Source: an uncultured Solobacterium sp. (lineage in GTDB: Bacteria; Bacillota_I; Bacilli_A; Erysipelotrichales; Erysipelotrichaceae). From it: 20,178 nt of DNA. This document shows, in pieces, positions 14,261-20,178 of the stretch (its first letter is position 1; every line of letters begins with the position of its first letter). Location of the stretch: NCBI GenBank assembly GCA_905194705.1, contig CAJJTI010000017.1:1-20178 (forward strand), in the 5' to 3' direction. A program made the position numbers and the translations under genes. The notes under the pieces are model-generated. The model was not told where the DNA came from. It did not search any database and worked only from the letters and a program-made list of their open reading frames with translations.

Positions 14261-15966
14261 TATTTTACTCCTGCTAAATCATAATTTGATAAGAAAGCAT
14301 CTACTTTTTCACATACTTCTTTTAATGTATTTTCTTCAAATGGACTGTTTAAGTCAGCTTTCTTTAATAAGTTTGTAAATGTATCACTGCCACCTTGTTT
14401 TGTATAGGCCATGTAATGATTCCATGCATTTTCTGGATTTTCTTGAATCATTGCCCAGAATTCTAAAGATACAGTTTGTGCTAAACAGTAATCAATATAG
14501 TAGAAAGGTGAAGAATAGATATGATGCTTTAATTGCCAATGTTCTCCCTCTGCATAGAATGGAATTTCACCATCCAGCTTTTCCCAAGGCATATAAATAC
14601 CCATCAAACGTTTCCATTCAGCGTGTCTTTCTGCTGGTGTCATATCAGGCTTTTCATAAACAGAGTGTTGGAAGTGATCTACTAAAGTTCCATAAGGAAT
14701 AAATTGCATTGCTCCTGCTAAATGACTGTATCTAAATTTACGGGCATCATCCCCAAAGAAGTCTTCAGCATTTTTCTCAGCAAAGAATTCCATGGACATA
14801 GAATGTACTTCACAAGCTTCCATAGTAGGCCAAATTGTACTTACTGGAACTCTATGTGCATTTAAATATGCTTCAAAAGCATGTCCTGCTTCATGACTAA
14901 CAACCTCTACGTCACCTTGTGTACCATTGAAGTTTGCAAAAATAAATGGAACAAAGTAATCACAAATATCTGTGCAATATCCGCCACCTCTTTTACCAGG
15001 TTTTGATAATACATCTAACAAGTTTCCTTCACGCATTGTATGGAAGAATTCGCTTGTTTCAGGTGATAATTCATCATAGAATTTTTGACCAGCTTTTAAG
15101 ATATCTTCTGGTGTACCAACAGGAGTTGGATTACCTGAACGGAATGATAATTCATTATCGGCAAAACTCATAGGATAAGTCTTTCCTAAACGTTCTGCTT
15201 GTTTCTTGTAAATCTTTTCAGCTACTGGAACAACATACTTTTGTACTGCTGTACGGAATTTTTCAATATCATGCTTATCATAGCAGTTTCTTCCCATACG
15301 ATAATAGCCTAGTGTTGTATAACCCTCATAACCTAATTTTTTACCCATACCATCACGTAAATGAACTAGTTCATCATAGATAGTATCTAACTTCTCCTGG
15401 TTTTCTTTATACCAAGTACCATCTGCAATCCAGGCTTGTAATCTTCTTTCATCATCTGGATCACCTTTATATAAAGTCATTTGAGGAAGTGTATATTCTT
15501 TTCCTTCAAAAGATACTTTGGCATTAGCTAACAAGTTTTCATATTCTTGTGTTAATTCATTTTCTTTTACTAAATCTGGAATTAATTCAGGAGAAAAAGA
15601 TTTTAATTCTATTTCTGCATTGATAAACATGATAGAACCATATTCTTTTTCAAATTCATCTCTAAATTTTGAATTTAATAAACAATTTGTAAATTGTTGC
15701 TGATAAGCTTGTAATTCTGGTGATGATTCATTCCAAAACTTGTCTTCCCCACTATAAAATTCATCTTTTGTATTGATATTATAGCGAATACTGGAAAGAG
15801 TCATTAATGTTTGAATATGTCTTTGTTTTGTGTCGAATTCAATAAACGCTTTATTTGCTTCTTCATAGCTTTCTGCATTCTTAAAAGTTTCTGTAATTTC
15901 TTGTAATTCCTGCTTTACCTTATTTAGATTAGGTCTTTCATAAGGCATTTCTTCAAATTTAATCAT
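14260..15966 (-). CDS. M3-family oligoendopeptidase
   Basis: This cytoplasmic zinc metallopeptidase of family M3 cleaves short peptides, probably in peptide turnover. The zinc site is HEAGH at residues 358-362 with catalytic Glu359; the third ligand is probably Glu386 in EACEVHSMSMEF. The N-terminal FEEMPYERP and the 568-residue length fit the M3 subgroup distinct from classical PepF. There is no signal peptide. ATG 15966 follows GGAGG with a 5-nt spacing; the ATG 12 bases earlier contains that site and is rejected. The gene is divergent from tRNA-Ser, and its last base is shared with the next gene's start. Confidence 0.94.
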   Translation of the reverse strand: MIKFEEMPYERPNLNKVKQELQEITETFKNAESYEEANKAFIEFDTKQRHIQTLMTLSSIRYNINTKDEFYSGEDKFWNESSPELQAYQQQFTNCLLNSKFRDEFEKEYGSIMFINAEIELKSFSPELIPDLVKENELTQEYENLLANAKVSFEGKEYTLPQMTLYKGDPDDERRLQAWIADGTWYKENQEKLDTIYDELVHLRDGMGKKLGYEGYTTLGYYRMGRNCYDKHDIEKFRTAVQKYVVPVAEKIYKKQAERLGKTYPMSFADNELSFRSGNPTPVGTPEDILKAGQKFYDELSPETSEFFHTMREGNLLDVLSKPGKRGGGYCTDICDYFVPFIFANFNGTQGDVEVVSHEAGHAFEAYLNAHRVPVSTIWPTMEACEVHSMSMEFFAEKNAEDFFGDDARKFRYSHLAGAMQFIPYGTLVDHFQHSVYEKPDMTPAERHAEWKRLMGIYMPWEKLDGEIPFYAEGEHWQLKHHIYSSPFYYIDYCLAQTVSLEFWAMIQENPENAWNHYMAYTKQGGSDTFTNLLKKADLNSPFEENTLKEVCEKVDAFLSNYDLAGVK

Positions 15967-15970
15967 AGTA

Positions 15971-15976
15971 ACCTCC
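15971..15976 (-). promoter_or_regulatory. Ribosome binding site choosing the peptidase start
   Basis: GGAGGT on the minus strand, 4 nt before ATG 15966, lies inside the alternative ATGGAGG start at 15978. Confidence 0.65.
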
Positions 15977-15989
15977 ATACGTATCTTTT

Positions 15990-15995
15990 ATTATA
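15990..15995 (-). promoter_or_regulatory. -10 box of the peptidase gene
   Basis: Perfect TATAAT on the minus strand, about 24 bp from ATG 15966. The -35 region is weak. It is back to back with the tRNA promoter, about 20 bp away. Confidence 0.5.
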
Positions 15996-16011
15996 CTTGC
16001 AAACAATAAAA

Positions 16012-16020
16012 TGGTATAAT
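16012..16020 (+). promoter_or_regulatory. tRNA-Ser extended -10 promoter
   Basis: TGGTATAAT is a perfect -10 with an upstream TG, 10 bp before the mature tRNA 5' end. No clear -35 box is present. Confidence 0.65.
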
Positions 16021-16030
16021 CCAAAAGTAT

Positions 16031-16119
16031 GGAGAAATACCCAAGTGGTTGAAGGGACTGGTTTCGAAAACCAGCAGACGTGAAAGCGTGCGAGGGTTCG
16101 AATCCCTCTTTCTCCGCCA
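16031..16119 (+). tRNA. tRNA-Ser (anticodon CGA)
   Basis: The acceptor stem GGAGAAA/TTTCTCC is followed by discriminator G and an encoded CCA (16117-16119). The anticodon stem CTGGT/ACCAG encloses the loop TTCGAAA with anticodon CGA at 16065-16067, reading UCG codons. A long variable arm (about 16075-16092) and the T stem GAGGG/CCCTC with TTCGAAT complete a class II tRNA. Serine identity follows from the anticodon and the long arm. Confidence 0.97.
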
Positions 16120-16136
16120 GATGATACAAAAAGAAA

Positions 16137-16169
16137 AGTTCTTAGAGAAAATCTTTAAGAGCTTTTTTT
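16137..16169. terminator. tRNA-Ser terminator overlapping the tetR 3' end
   Basis: AGTTCTTA (16137-16144) pairs with TAAGAGCT (16156-16163) with one G-T pair. The stem extends inward by GAGA with TCTT, leaving a loop of about 3 nt, and TTTTTTT (16163-16169) follows. The hairpin covers the stop and last codons of the convergent tetR gene. T-rich sequence on the minus strand makes it bidirectional. Confidence 0.85.
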
Positions 16170-16693
16170 ACAAGATATAAATCAGTATTATCACTTTTTA
16201 TCCAAGAAGATATTAATGAACCATGTATCAAACTAAATATACTTTGTGCTTTCATTTGTGCTTCTTTTATTGAATAACCATGTTCTATAAATAAATCAGA
16301 ATACATTTGTTGCCATGATGTATATATTTCTTTACATTTTTCATGAATTTCTTCATCCAGGTAAACAGATTCAATTCCAATCATTGAAAGGGTCAAAGAT
16401 ACAAAATGATTCGAATCATTCAGATGTTCTGCAAGTCCATCTGCCATAGCTTCAAAACATTCTAAAACTGTTTCTTTATTAAAATAGTTTTTACGAATAC
16501 CGTTAATCATACGCTCATAGCAATAATCTAAAACTTGTTTTAATAAATCTATTTTACCTTTAGGAAAATAATAATAAAAACTCCCTTTAGGTACATTGCA
16601 TTGATCTAGTAACTCTTTAAGACCCACTCCGTAATAACCTCTTTTAGTAAATAATATTGCTGCTGTTTGTATAATTTCTTCTTTTTTTGTCAT
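16142..16693 (-). CDS. TetR-family transcriptional regulator
   Basis: This 183-residue TetR-type repressor has an N-terminal DNA-binding domain (about 5-50): MTKKEEIIQTAAILF, then RGYYGVGLKELLDQCNVPKG and SFYYYFPKGKIDLL. The GYYG-GLKE / PKGSFYYYFPKGK pattern resembles the LmrA/YxaF subgroup of Bacillus, whose operators contain AGAC..GTCT half-sites. The promoter of the adjacent reductase carries two palindromes of that type, so the reductase gene is the likely target. Ligand binding by the C-terminal helical half is expected but its ligand is unknown. ATG 16693 is chosen; TTG 16699 in frame is possible, and neither has a good ribosome site. A terminator separates it from the reductase, so it has its own promoter. 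Confidence 0.9.
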   Translation of the reverse strand: MTKKEEIIQTAAILFTKRGYYGVGLKELLDQCNVPKGSFYYYFPKGKIDLLKQVLDYCYERMINGIRKNYFNKETVLECFEAMADGLAEHLNDSNHFVSLTLSMIGIESVYLDEEIHEKCKEIYTSWQQMYSDLFIEHGYSIKEAQMKAQSIFSLIHGSLISSWIKSDNTDLYLVKKALKDFL

Positions 16694-16735
16694 ATACAAA
16701 TGATACTCGTTTTATCCTTTATTTAAAACATGATT

Positions 16736-16741
16736 ATTATA
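16736..16741 (-). promoter_or_regulatory. -10 box of the tetR promoter
   Basis: Perfect TATAAT on the minus strand; the -35 region (TTTATG, 16764-16759) is weak. The leader would be about 36 nt. No copy of the palindrome found upstream of the reductase is visible here, so autoregulation through that site is not supported. Confidence 0.4.
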
Positions 16742-16761
16742 TTTACAACATTTAGTTACAT

Positions 16762-16795
16762 AAAACTCAAGATAATATTGCATACCTTGAGTTTT
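16762..16795. terminator. Terminator of the flavin reductase gene
   Basis: A perfect 10-bp stem, AAAACTCAAG (16762-16771) with CTTGAGTTTT (16786-16795), has a 14-nt loop. It lies just after the reductase stop in the minus direction, ending in TTTT. Confidence 0.75.
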
Positions 16796-16817
16796 CTAAT
16801 TTATAAATAATTGTTAA

Positions 16818-18593
16818 CTATTTGCTTGCGCTTAAACCAGCATTGTGACCACTTGTAATAGCCCATGAGAATAGTGAACCTGGATAATAAATATCACCCT
16901 CTAAGCCACCAACAACTTCACCAGCCGCATATAATCCTTGAATAGGCTCTTGATTTTTATTCAATACATTCATATCAGAATTAATATGTAAGCCACCTAA
17001 TGTTGCATAATATCTGTTATACATTTGAATAGCATAATATGGACCTTCATCACTTAATGCAAACTTACTTGTTCTACCAAATTCATCTTCTTTGCCAACA
17101 TTAGCATTAAATGCATTTGTAGTATCTTGTAATGTAGCTGCATCAATATCAAGTTTATTTGCTAAATCTTCTAATGTATCTGCTTTTACAAATACAGGAT
17201 TACTTGATCCATCATTTTGAAGCCACTCATTTACATCTTCTTCACTGTAAATCTTTGAACCTTCCATACCTTTGTTAAATGCTGCAAAGCTGCTAGCATC
17301 ACAAATTAGATATTGTCTTTCATTTTCGGCTTGAGCATTTTTTAAATCATATGAACTGCCTTGTTCATTTGCAAATCTCTTTGCATCTTGATTAACAAGG
17401 AATGCACCACTTGTATTATATGCACTGCCTACACCAGGGTTTGTATATTGTCCAAGTCCACTTGGCATAATAATTGAGTTAGGCTGAACATTTACTAAAT
17501 CCATGTTAATAGTATCCGCATCAACTGCTTCAGCCATTTTAAGACCGTCACCATCAGCTCCAGAGTGACCTGCATACACAAATGATTTATAAGAATCAAG
17601 TACAAGTTCATCGTTATGCCCAAATCCACCACATGCTAAAATTACACTGTTTGCGTGAATTGTATAATTCTTATCCTCACCAGCAGCTTTAACACCTGTA
17701 ACTTTACCATCTTCTACAATTAATTCTGTTGCTTTTGTATTTGTGTATATTTTACCTGAAGCATCTGTTAGTCTTTTACTTAATGTAGTAATTACTGCAC
17801 TTCCTCTACCAACAGCACTGAATGTTCTTGTTGGTTTATCAGATTTAGCATATTCAACATTTCCACCATCTTCACTTGATACCCAATCTACAGCTGCTCC
17901 AACAGTATTAACGAAAATATCTAATGTTCCTTCGTCATTTTTATTATGACCATTTTTCAACATATCTTCTTTTAAACTTTCAGGTGAATCTTCAAAGCCT
18001 GAATCTTTTTCCATCTGACTTCCTGTAGCTACTGTTCCAGCACCTGCCATAGCACTGGCACCACCTACAAAACCAGTCTTTTCTAGTAATGTAACAGTTT
18101 TTCCATTTTGCACGGCTGTTAAAGCTGCGCTAAGACCAGCAGCACCACCGCCAACTACAACAACGTCAACTGTTTCTTCAACTTCTTCTTTTTCAGTTGC
18201 AACAGATGCTTCTTTATCTTTAAATGTTTCTAAATCTGCACCTGCTTCTGTTAATGCATTTTGTAGAGCTTCTCTAAATCCATTACTTGTCAAAGTAGCT
18301 CCAGATTGAATATCTGGAACACAAGTCTGGTTGTTGACAGAATCTTCAATCAATTTTGGTAATGCTTGTTTTCCGATAGATTCTGTTTCATCATCTTCTA
18401 AAACTTCAATTGATTTAATACTGGTACTATCTACTGTAACACTTAATTTAATGTCACCGTGAAATCCTGTACCAACCCCTTCATAAGTTCCTTCTTTCAT
18501 TCCTGTTGCTGTTGTTGAAGATAGTGTTGTATCAGTAGAAGAACAACCCATAATCAATAGCAAAGGAAGAATTACTGCTAATAATTTTTTCAT
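16818..18593 (-). CDS. Secreted lipoprotein FMN/FAD-dependent reductase (flavocytochrome c-like)
   Basis: The predicted lipoprotein has signal peptide MKKLLAVILPLLLIMG with lipobox Cys17, so it would be anchored outside the membrane. An FMN-binding domain (about 33-115) carries the flavinylation motif DIQSGAT (94-100), where ApbE would attach FMN, probably to Thr100. A linker leads to an FAD-binding reductase domain (143-591) with GGGAAG (148-153), GGFG, KRFANE (405-410) and AAGEVVGG (556-563). This architecture matches extracellular electron-acceptor reductases of the fumarate/urocanate class. The usual GANRLGG arginine region reads GDIYYPGS (566-573), and HHTMGG reads YATLGG (529-534), so fumarate is unlikely; an enone or other acid is possible. 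The start follows GGAGGAAAG. Its promoter has twin palindromes. Confidence 0.92.
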   Translation of the reverse strand: MKKLLAVILPLLLIMGCSSTDTTLSSTTATGMKEGTYEGVGTGFHGDIKLSVTVDSTSIKSIEVLEDDETESIGKQALPKLIEDSVNNQTCVPDIQSGATLTSNGFREALQNALTEAGADLETFKDKEASVATEKEEVEETVDVVVVGGGAAGLSAALTAVQNGKTVTLLEKTGFVGGASAMAGAGTVATGSQMEKDSGFEDSPESLKEDMLKNGHNKNDEGTLDIFVNTVGAAVDWVSSEDGGNVEYAKSDKPTRTFSAVGRGSAVITTLSKRLTDASGKIYTNTKATELIVEDGKVTGVKAAGEDKNYTIHANSVILACGGFGHNDELVLDSYKSFVYAGHSGADGDGLKMAEAVDADTINMDLVNVQPNSIIMPSGLGQYTNPGVGSAYNTSGAFLVNQDAKRFANEQGSSYDLKNAQAENERQYLICDASSFAAFNKGMEGSKIYSEEDVNEWLQNDGSSNPVFVKADTLEDLANKLDIDAATLQDTTNAFNANVGKEDEFGRTSKFALSDEGPYYAIQMYNRYYATLGGLHINSDMNVLNKNQEPIQGLYAAGEVVGGLEGDIYYPGSLFSWAITSGHNAGLSASK

Positions 18594-18604
18594 CTTTCCT
18601 CCAT

Positions 18605-18624
18605 CAGTCGTTTGTAGACGACTG
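18605..18624. repeat. Inverted repeat in the reductase leader
   Basis: CAGTCG (18605-18610) and CGACTG (18619-18624) are perfect arms around 8 nt. They overlap the proximal operator and lie in the 5' leader of the reductase mRNA. It could form a hairpin or be a third partial operator. Confidence 0.35.
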
Positions 18625-18629
18625 TCTAT
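18614..18629. promoter_or_regulatory. Proximal TetR-type operator
   Basis: GTAGACG-AC-TGTCTAT is an imperfect copy (5 of 7 arm positions) of the distal palindrome. It lies immediately downstream of the -10 box, over the expected transcription start. Its centre is 22 bp, about two helical turns, from the distal site. Confidence 0.6.
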
Positions 18630-18632
18630 AAC

Positions 18633-18661
18633 ATTGTAGACGGTCGTCTACTCATTGTCAA
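18633..18661 (-). promoter_or_regulatory. Promoter of the flavin reductase gene
   Basis: On the minus strand a perfect TTGACA (18661-18656), 17 bp, then TACAAT (18638-18633), form a strong sigma-A promoter. The distal operator occupies the spacer and touches the -10 box. Confidence 0.85.
18636..18651. promoter_or_regulatory. Distal TetR-type operator
   Basis: GTAGACG-GT-CGTCTAC is a perfect palindrome with 7-bp arms between the -35 and -10 boxes of the reductase promoter. Bound repressor there would exclude RNA polymerase. The neighbouring TetR gene is the likely source. Confidence 0.75.
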
Positions 18662-18712
18662 CTATTTCACATTTAATTAGCTTTTGTATCTCGCTTCTTC
18701 CATCAGATTGTC

Positions 18713-18750
18713 AAAAAAAGTTCTTCACATCATAATGAAGAACTTTTTTT
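18713..18750. terminator. Terminator of the MATE gene
   Basis: AAAAAAAGTTCTTCA (18713-18727) pairs with TGAAGAACTTTTTTT (18736-18750) around 8 nt. It is symmetric, so it can act in both directions, and lies one base beyond the MATE stop. Confidence 0.9.
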
Positions 18751-18751
18751 G

Positions 18752-20080
18752 TTAGTAATTATATTCTTTTCTTTCAATCAGAATAAATGTTAAGGAAACA
18801 ATTAATGCCCCTGCTTCTGCAAATACATTTGATAACCAGATACCATCAGTCTGTAATAGTAATGGAAGAACTAAAATTGCTATCATTTGGAATACCAAGG
18901 TTCTAGTAAAAGAAATAATCGCTGATATTACACCATTATTCAAAGCGGTAAAAAAGGATGATGCAAATATATTTAAACCAGTAAACAAGAATGAAAATGA
19001 GAACAGTTTAAATGCATAAGTTGTTAAATTAAATAAAACTTGATCATAACCTACAAAGATATGTCCTAATACTGGAGCAAGCACTATAGCTGAGATTGTT
19101 AAGATAATCCCTAAAGAAATCATGATTGTTATACTTTTATGAAACATATTTTTTAATTCATGTTCATTTTCAGCTCCATAGTGATAGCTGATAACAGGAG
19201 CGCTGCCGATTGCATAACCAATATAAATTGCAATGAAAATAAATTGTACATACATAAGTACACCATATGCTGCTACACCATCTTCTCCAATATATTTCAT
19301 CAGTTGGAAATTATATATAGAACTGATAATTGAGCTGGAAATATTAGTCATAAGTTCTGATGAACCATTGCCTGCTGCTTTTAAAATAGGTTTCATTTCT
19401 ATTTTTGCAGGTACAAGTCTTAATGTTGAATCGTTTTCTTTCATGAAATAAAGTAGTGGTAATCCTCCACCAATACACTGACTGATTCCTGAAGCAACCG
19501 CAGCACCAGCTACTCCCCATCTAAATGTGCCTACAAATACAGCATCTAATATCATATTGGCTACGCCAGAAATAACCGTAATTTTAAAACCCATTTTTGG
19601 TTTTTCAGCCGCAATCATAAAACTCTGGAATATGTTTTGTAACATGTATGCTGTATTAAAGGCAATGATAATTTGTCCGTAAATAATGCAATCTTCCAGC
19701 ATTTCACTCGTTGCCCCTAAAAATAAAGCAACTTGTTTCATAAAAATAACACCAAAGATAGAAATGATAATACCACCAATAACAACTGCTTTAATTAACA
19801 TAGTAAAGCACTCATTCGCTCTTTGTTTTTTACCTTGACCAAGCAGTTTAGAAACTAAAGCTGTTCCCCCAGTTCCTAGCATAAAACCAAGTCCTGCAGT
19901 AATCATAATAAATGGCATAACTAAGTTAATTGCCGCAAAAGCCGTTTTACCCGCAAAATTAGAAATAAAAAAACCATCCACAACACCATAAATTGATGTG
20001 AATACCATCATTCCAATAGAAGGTAAAACAAAATAAAATAATTTTTTATATGTAAAATGATTACTTAATTGAATTGTCAT
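18752..20080 (-). CDS. MATE-family multidrug/sodium antiporter
   Basis: This 442-residue membrane protein with about 12 helices exports cationic compounds using a Na+ or H+ gradient. Two homologous MatE halves are visible. In the first, VLPSIGMMVFTSIYGVVDGFFIS contains Asp35 at the position conserved in MepA-like members, followed by the small-residue motif GTGGTALVSKLLGQG (69-83). The ending (LIERKEYNY) is short. The start follows AAGGGGG with a 7-nt spacing and overlaps the preceding gene's stop by ATGA, so it is coupled to that gene. Substrates cannot be predicted. Confidence 0.92.
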   Translation of the reverse strand: MTIQLSNHFTYKKLFYFVLPSIGMMVFTSIYGVVDGFFISNFAGKTAFAAINLVMPFIMITAGLGFMLGTGGTALVSKLLGQGKKQRANECFTMLIKAVVIGGIIISIFGVIFMKQVALFLGATSEMLEDCIIYGQIIIAFNTAYMLQNIFQSFMIAAEKPKMGFKITVISGVANMILDAVFVGTFRWGVAGAAVASGISQCIGGGLPLLYFMKENDSTLRLVPAKIEMKPILKAAGNGSSELMTNISSSIISSIYNFQLMKYIGEDGVAAYGVLMYVQFIFIAIYIGYAIGSAPVISYHYGAENEHELKNMFHKSITIMISLGIILTISAIVLAPVLGHIFVGYDQVLFNLTTYAFKLFSFSFLFTGLNIFASSFFTALNNGVISAIISFTRTLVFQMIAILVLPLLLQTDGIWLSNVFAEAGALIVSLTFILIERKEYNY

Positions 20081-20178
20081 TCTTCTACCCCCTTGACTTG
20101 TTTCAGTTCTAATTTTAATTTCTTTGTTAACTCATCCATAAATTCTAAATATATATTTATTTTTTCTTCATCGTAATT
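20077..20178 (-). CDS. Partial gene upstream of the MATE exporter, possibly a MarR-type regulator
   Basis: The last 33 residues of a minus-strand protein enter from the window edge and end at TGA overlapping the MATE ATG. They form a charged helix (EEKINIYLEFMDELTKKLKL) that would suit the C-terminal dimerisation helix of a MarR-family protein. MATE genes of the MepA type are often preceded by a MarR regulator (MepR-like). Family assignment rests on this context and helix only. Confidence 0.5.
   Translation of the reverse strand, partial: NYDEEKINIYLEFMDELTKKLKLELKQVKGVEE

Noticed and set aside
14379..15173. Plus-strand ORFs opposite the M3 peptidase gene
   Set aside because: The peptidase frame carries complete zinc-site motifs. 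The opposite frames lack ribosome sites and family features.
1..20178. Search for CRISPR-like direct repeats, toxin-antitoxin pairs, retron-like or phage-defence modules
   Set aside because: I saw no regularly spaced repeats, reverse transcriptase, Cas-like gene or complete toxin-antitoxin pair. The Rpn fragment at the start lacks its catalytic part.

Overview
The window looks like a chromosomal segment of an AT-rich, low-GC Gram-positive anaerobe. It shows strong purine-rich Shine-Dalgarno sites, Firmicute-type hairpin/T-tract terminators, the standard code with TGA as stop, a lipoprotein flavin reductase and a UMF1-type transporter. Erysipelotrichaceae or a relative is my best guess, by inference from gene content only.

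Layout. (1) 1-1493: the tail of a PD-(D/E)XK (Rpn-type) nuclease gene, then a single glycolytic gap gene with a near-consensus promoter and its own terminator. (2) 1515-5327: a MarR-type regulator translationally coupled to two half-size ABC exporter subunits. The subunits carry complementary defects (Asp for the catalytic Glu in one, FSQGQ for LSGGQ in the other), as in asymmetric heterodimeric multidrug exporters. (3) 5409-9723: a tight housekeeping operon mnmE-tatD-rnmV-rsmA-ispE (tRNA modification, DNase-like hydrolase, 5S rRNA maturation, 16S rRNA dimethylation, isoprenoid synthesis). An ATG inside the end of ispE opens a small, probably frameshifted membrane-protein gene. (4) 10078-11373 (minus): a UMF1/Atg22-like MFS transporter. 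(5) about 11602-13623: an apparently intact IS1634-family insertion sequence with imperfect terminal inverted repeats and a terminator-like hairpin just inside each end. It lies in what was the upstream region of the MFS gene. (6) 13721-15966 (minus): an M3-family oligopeptidase and a coupled four-helix membrane protein, followed by a sequence that fits the CcpA cre consensus at every position. (7) 16031-16119: tRNA-Ser(CGA), divergent from the peptidase. (8) 16142-20178 (minus): a TetR repressor, a secreted FMN/FAD lipoprotein reductase, a MATE exporter and the tail of an upstream coupled gene.

How the parts work together. The reductase promoter (TTGACA, 17 bp, TACAAT) holds a perfect 16-bp palindrome in its spacer and a second imperfect copy over the start-site region. 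This is the expected design for repression by the adjacent TetR protein. The reductase has the covalent-flavin motif and FAD domain of the extracellular fumarate/urocanate-reductase class but appears to lack the usual substrate-carboxylate residues, so its electron acceptor is open. Before the insertion sequence arrived, the peptidase, membrane protein and MFS genes probably formed one codirectional block. The insertion now separates the MFS gene from the cre-like site and from read-through.

I did not find an evidently new multi-gene system. The most distinctive items are the TetR-operator/flavin-reductase pair, the insertion that reorganises the MFS upstream region, and the broken small gene after ispE.
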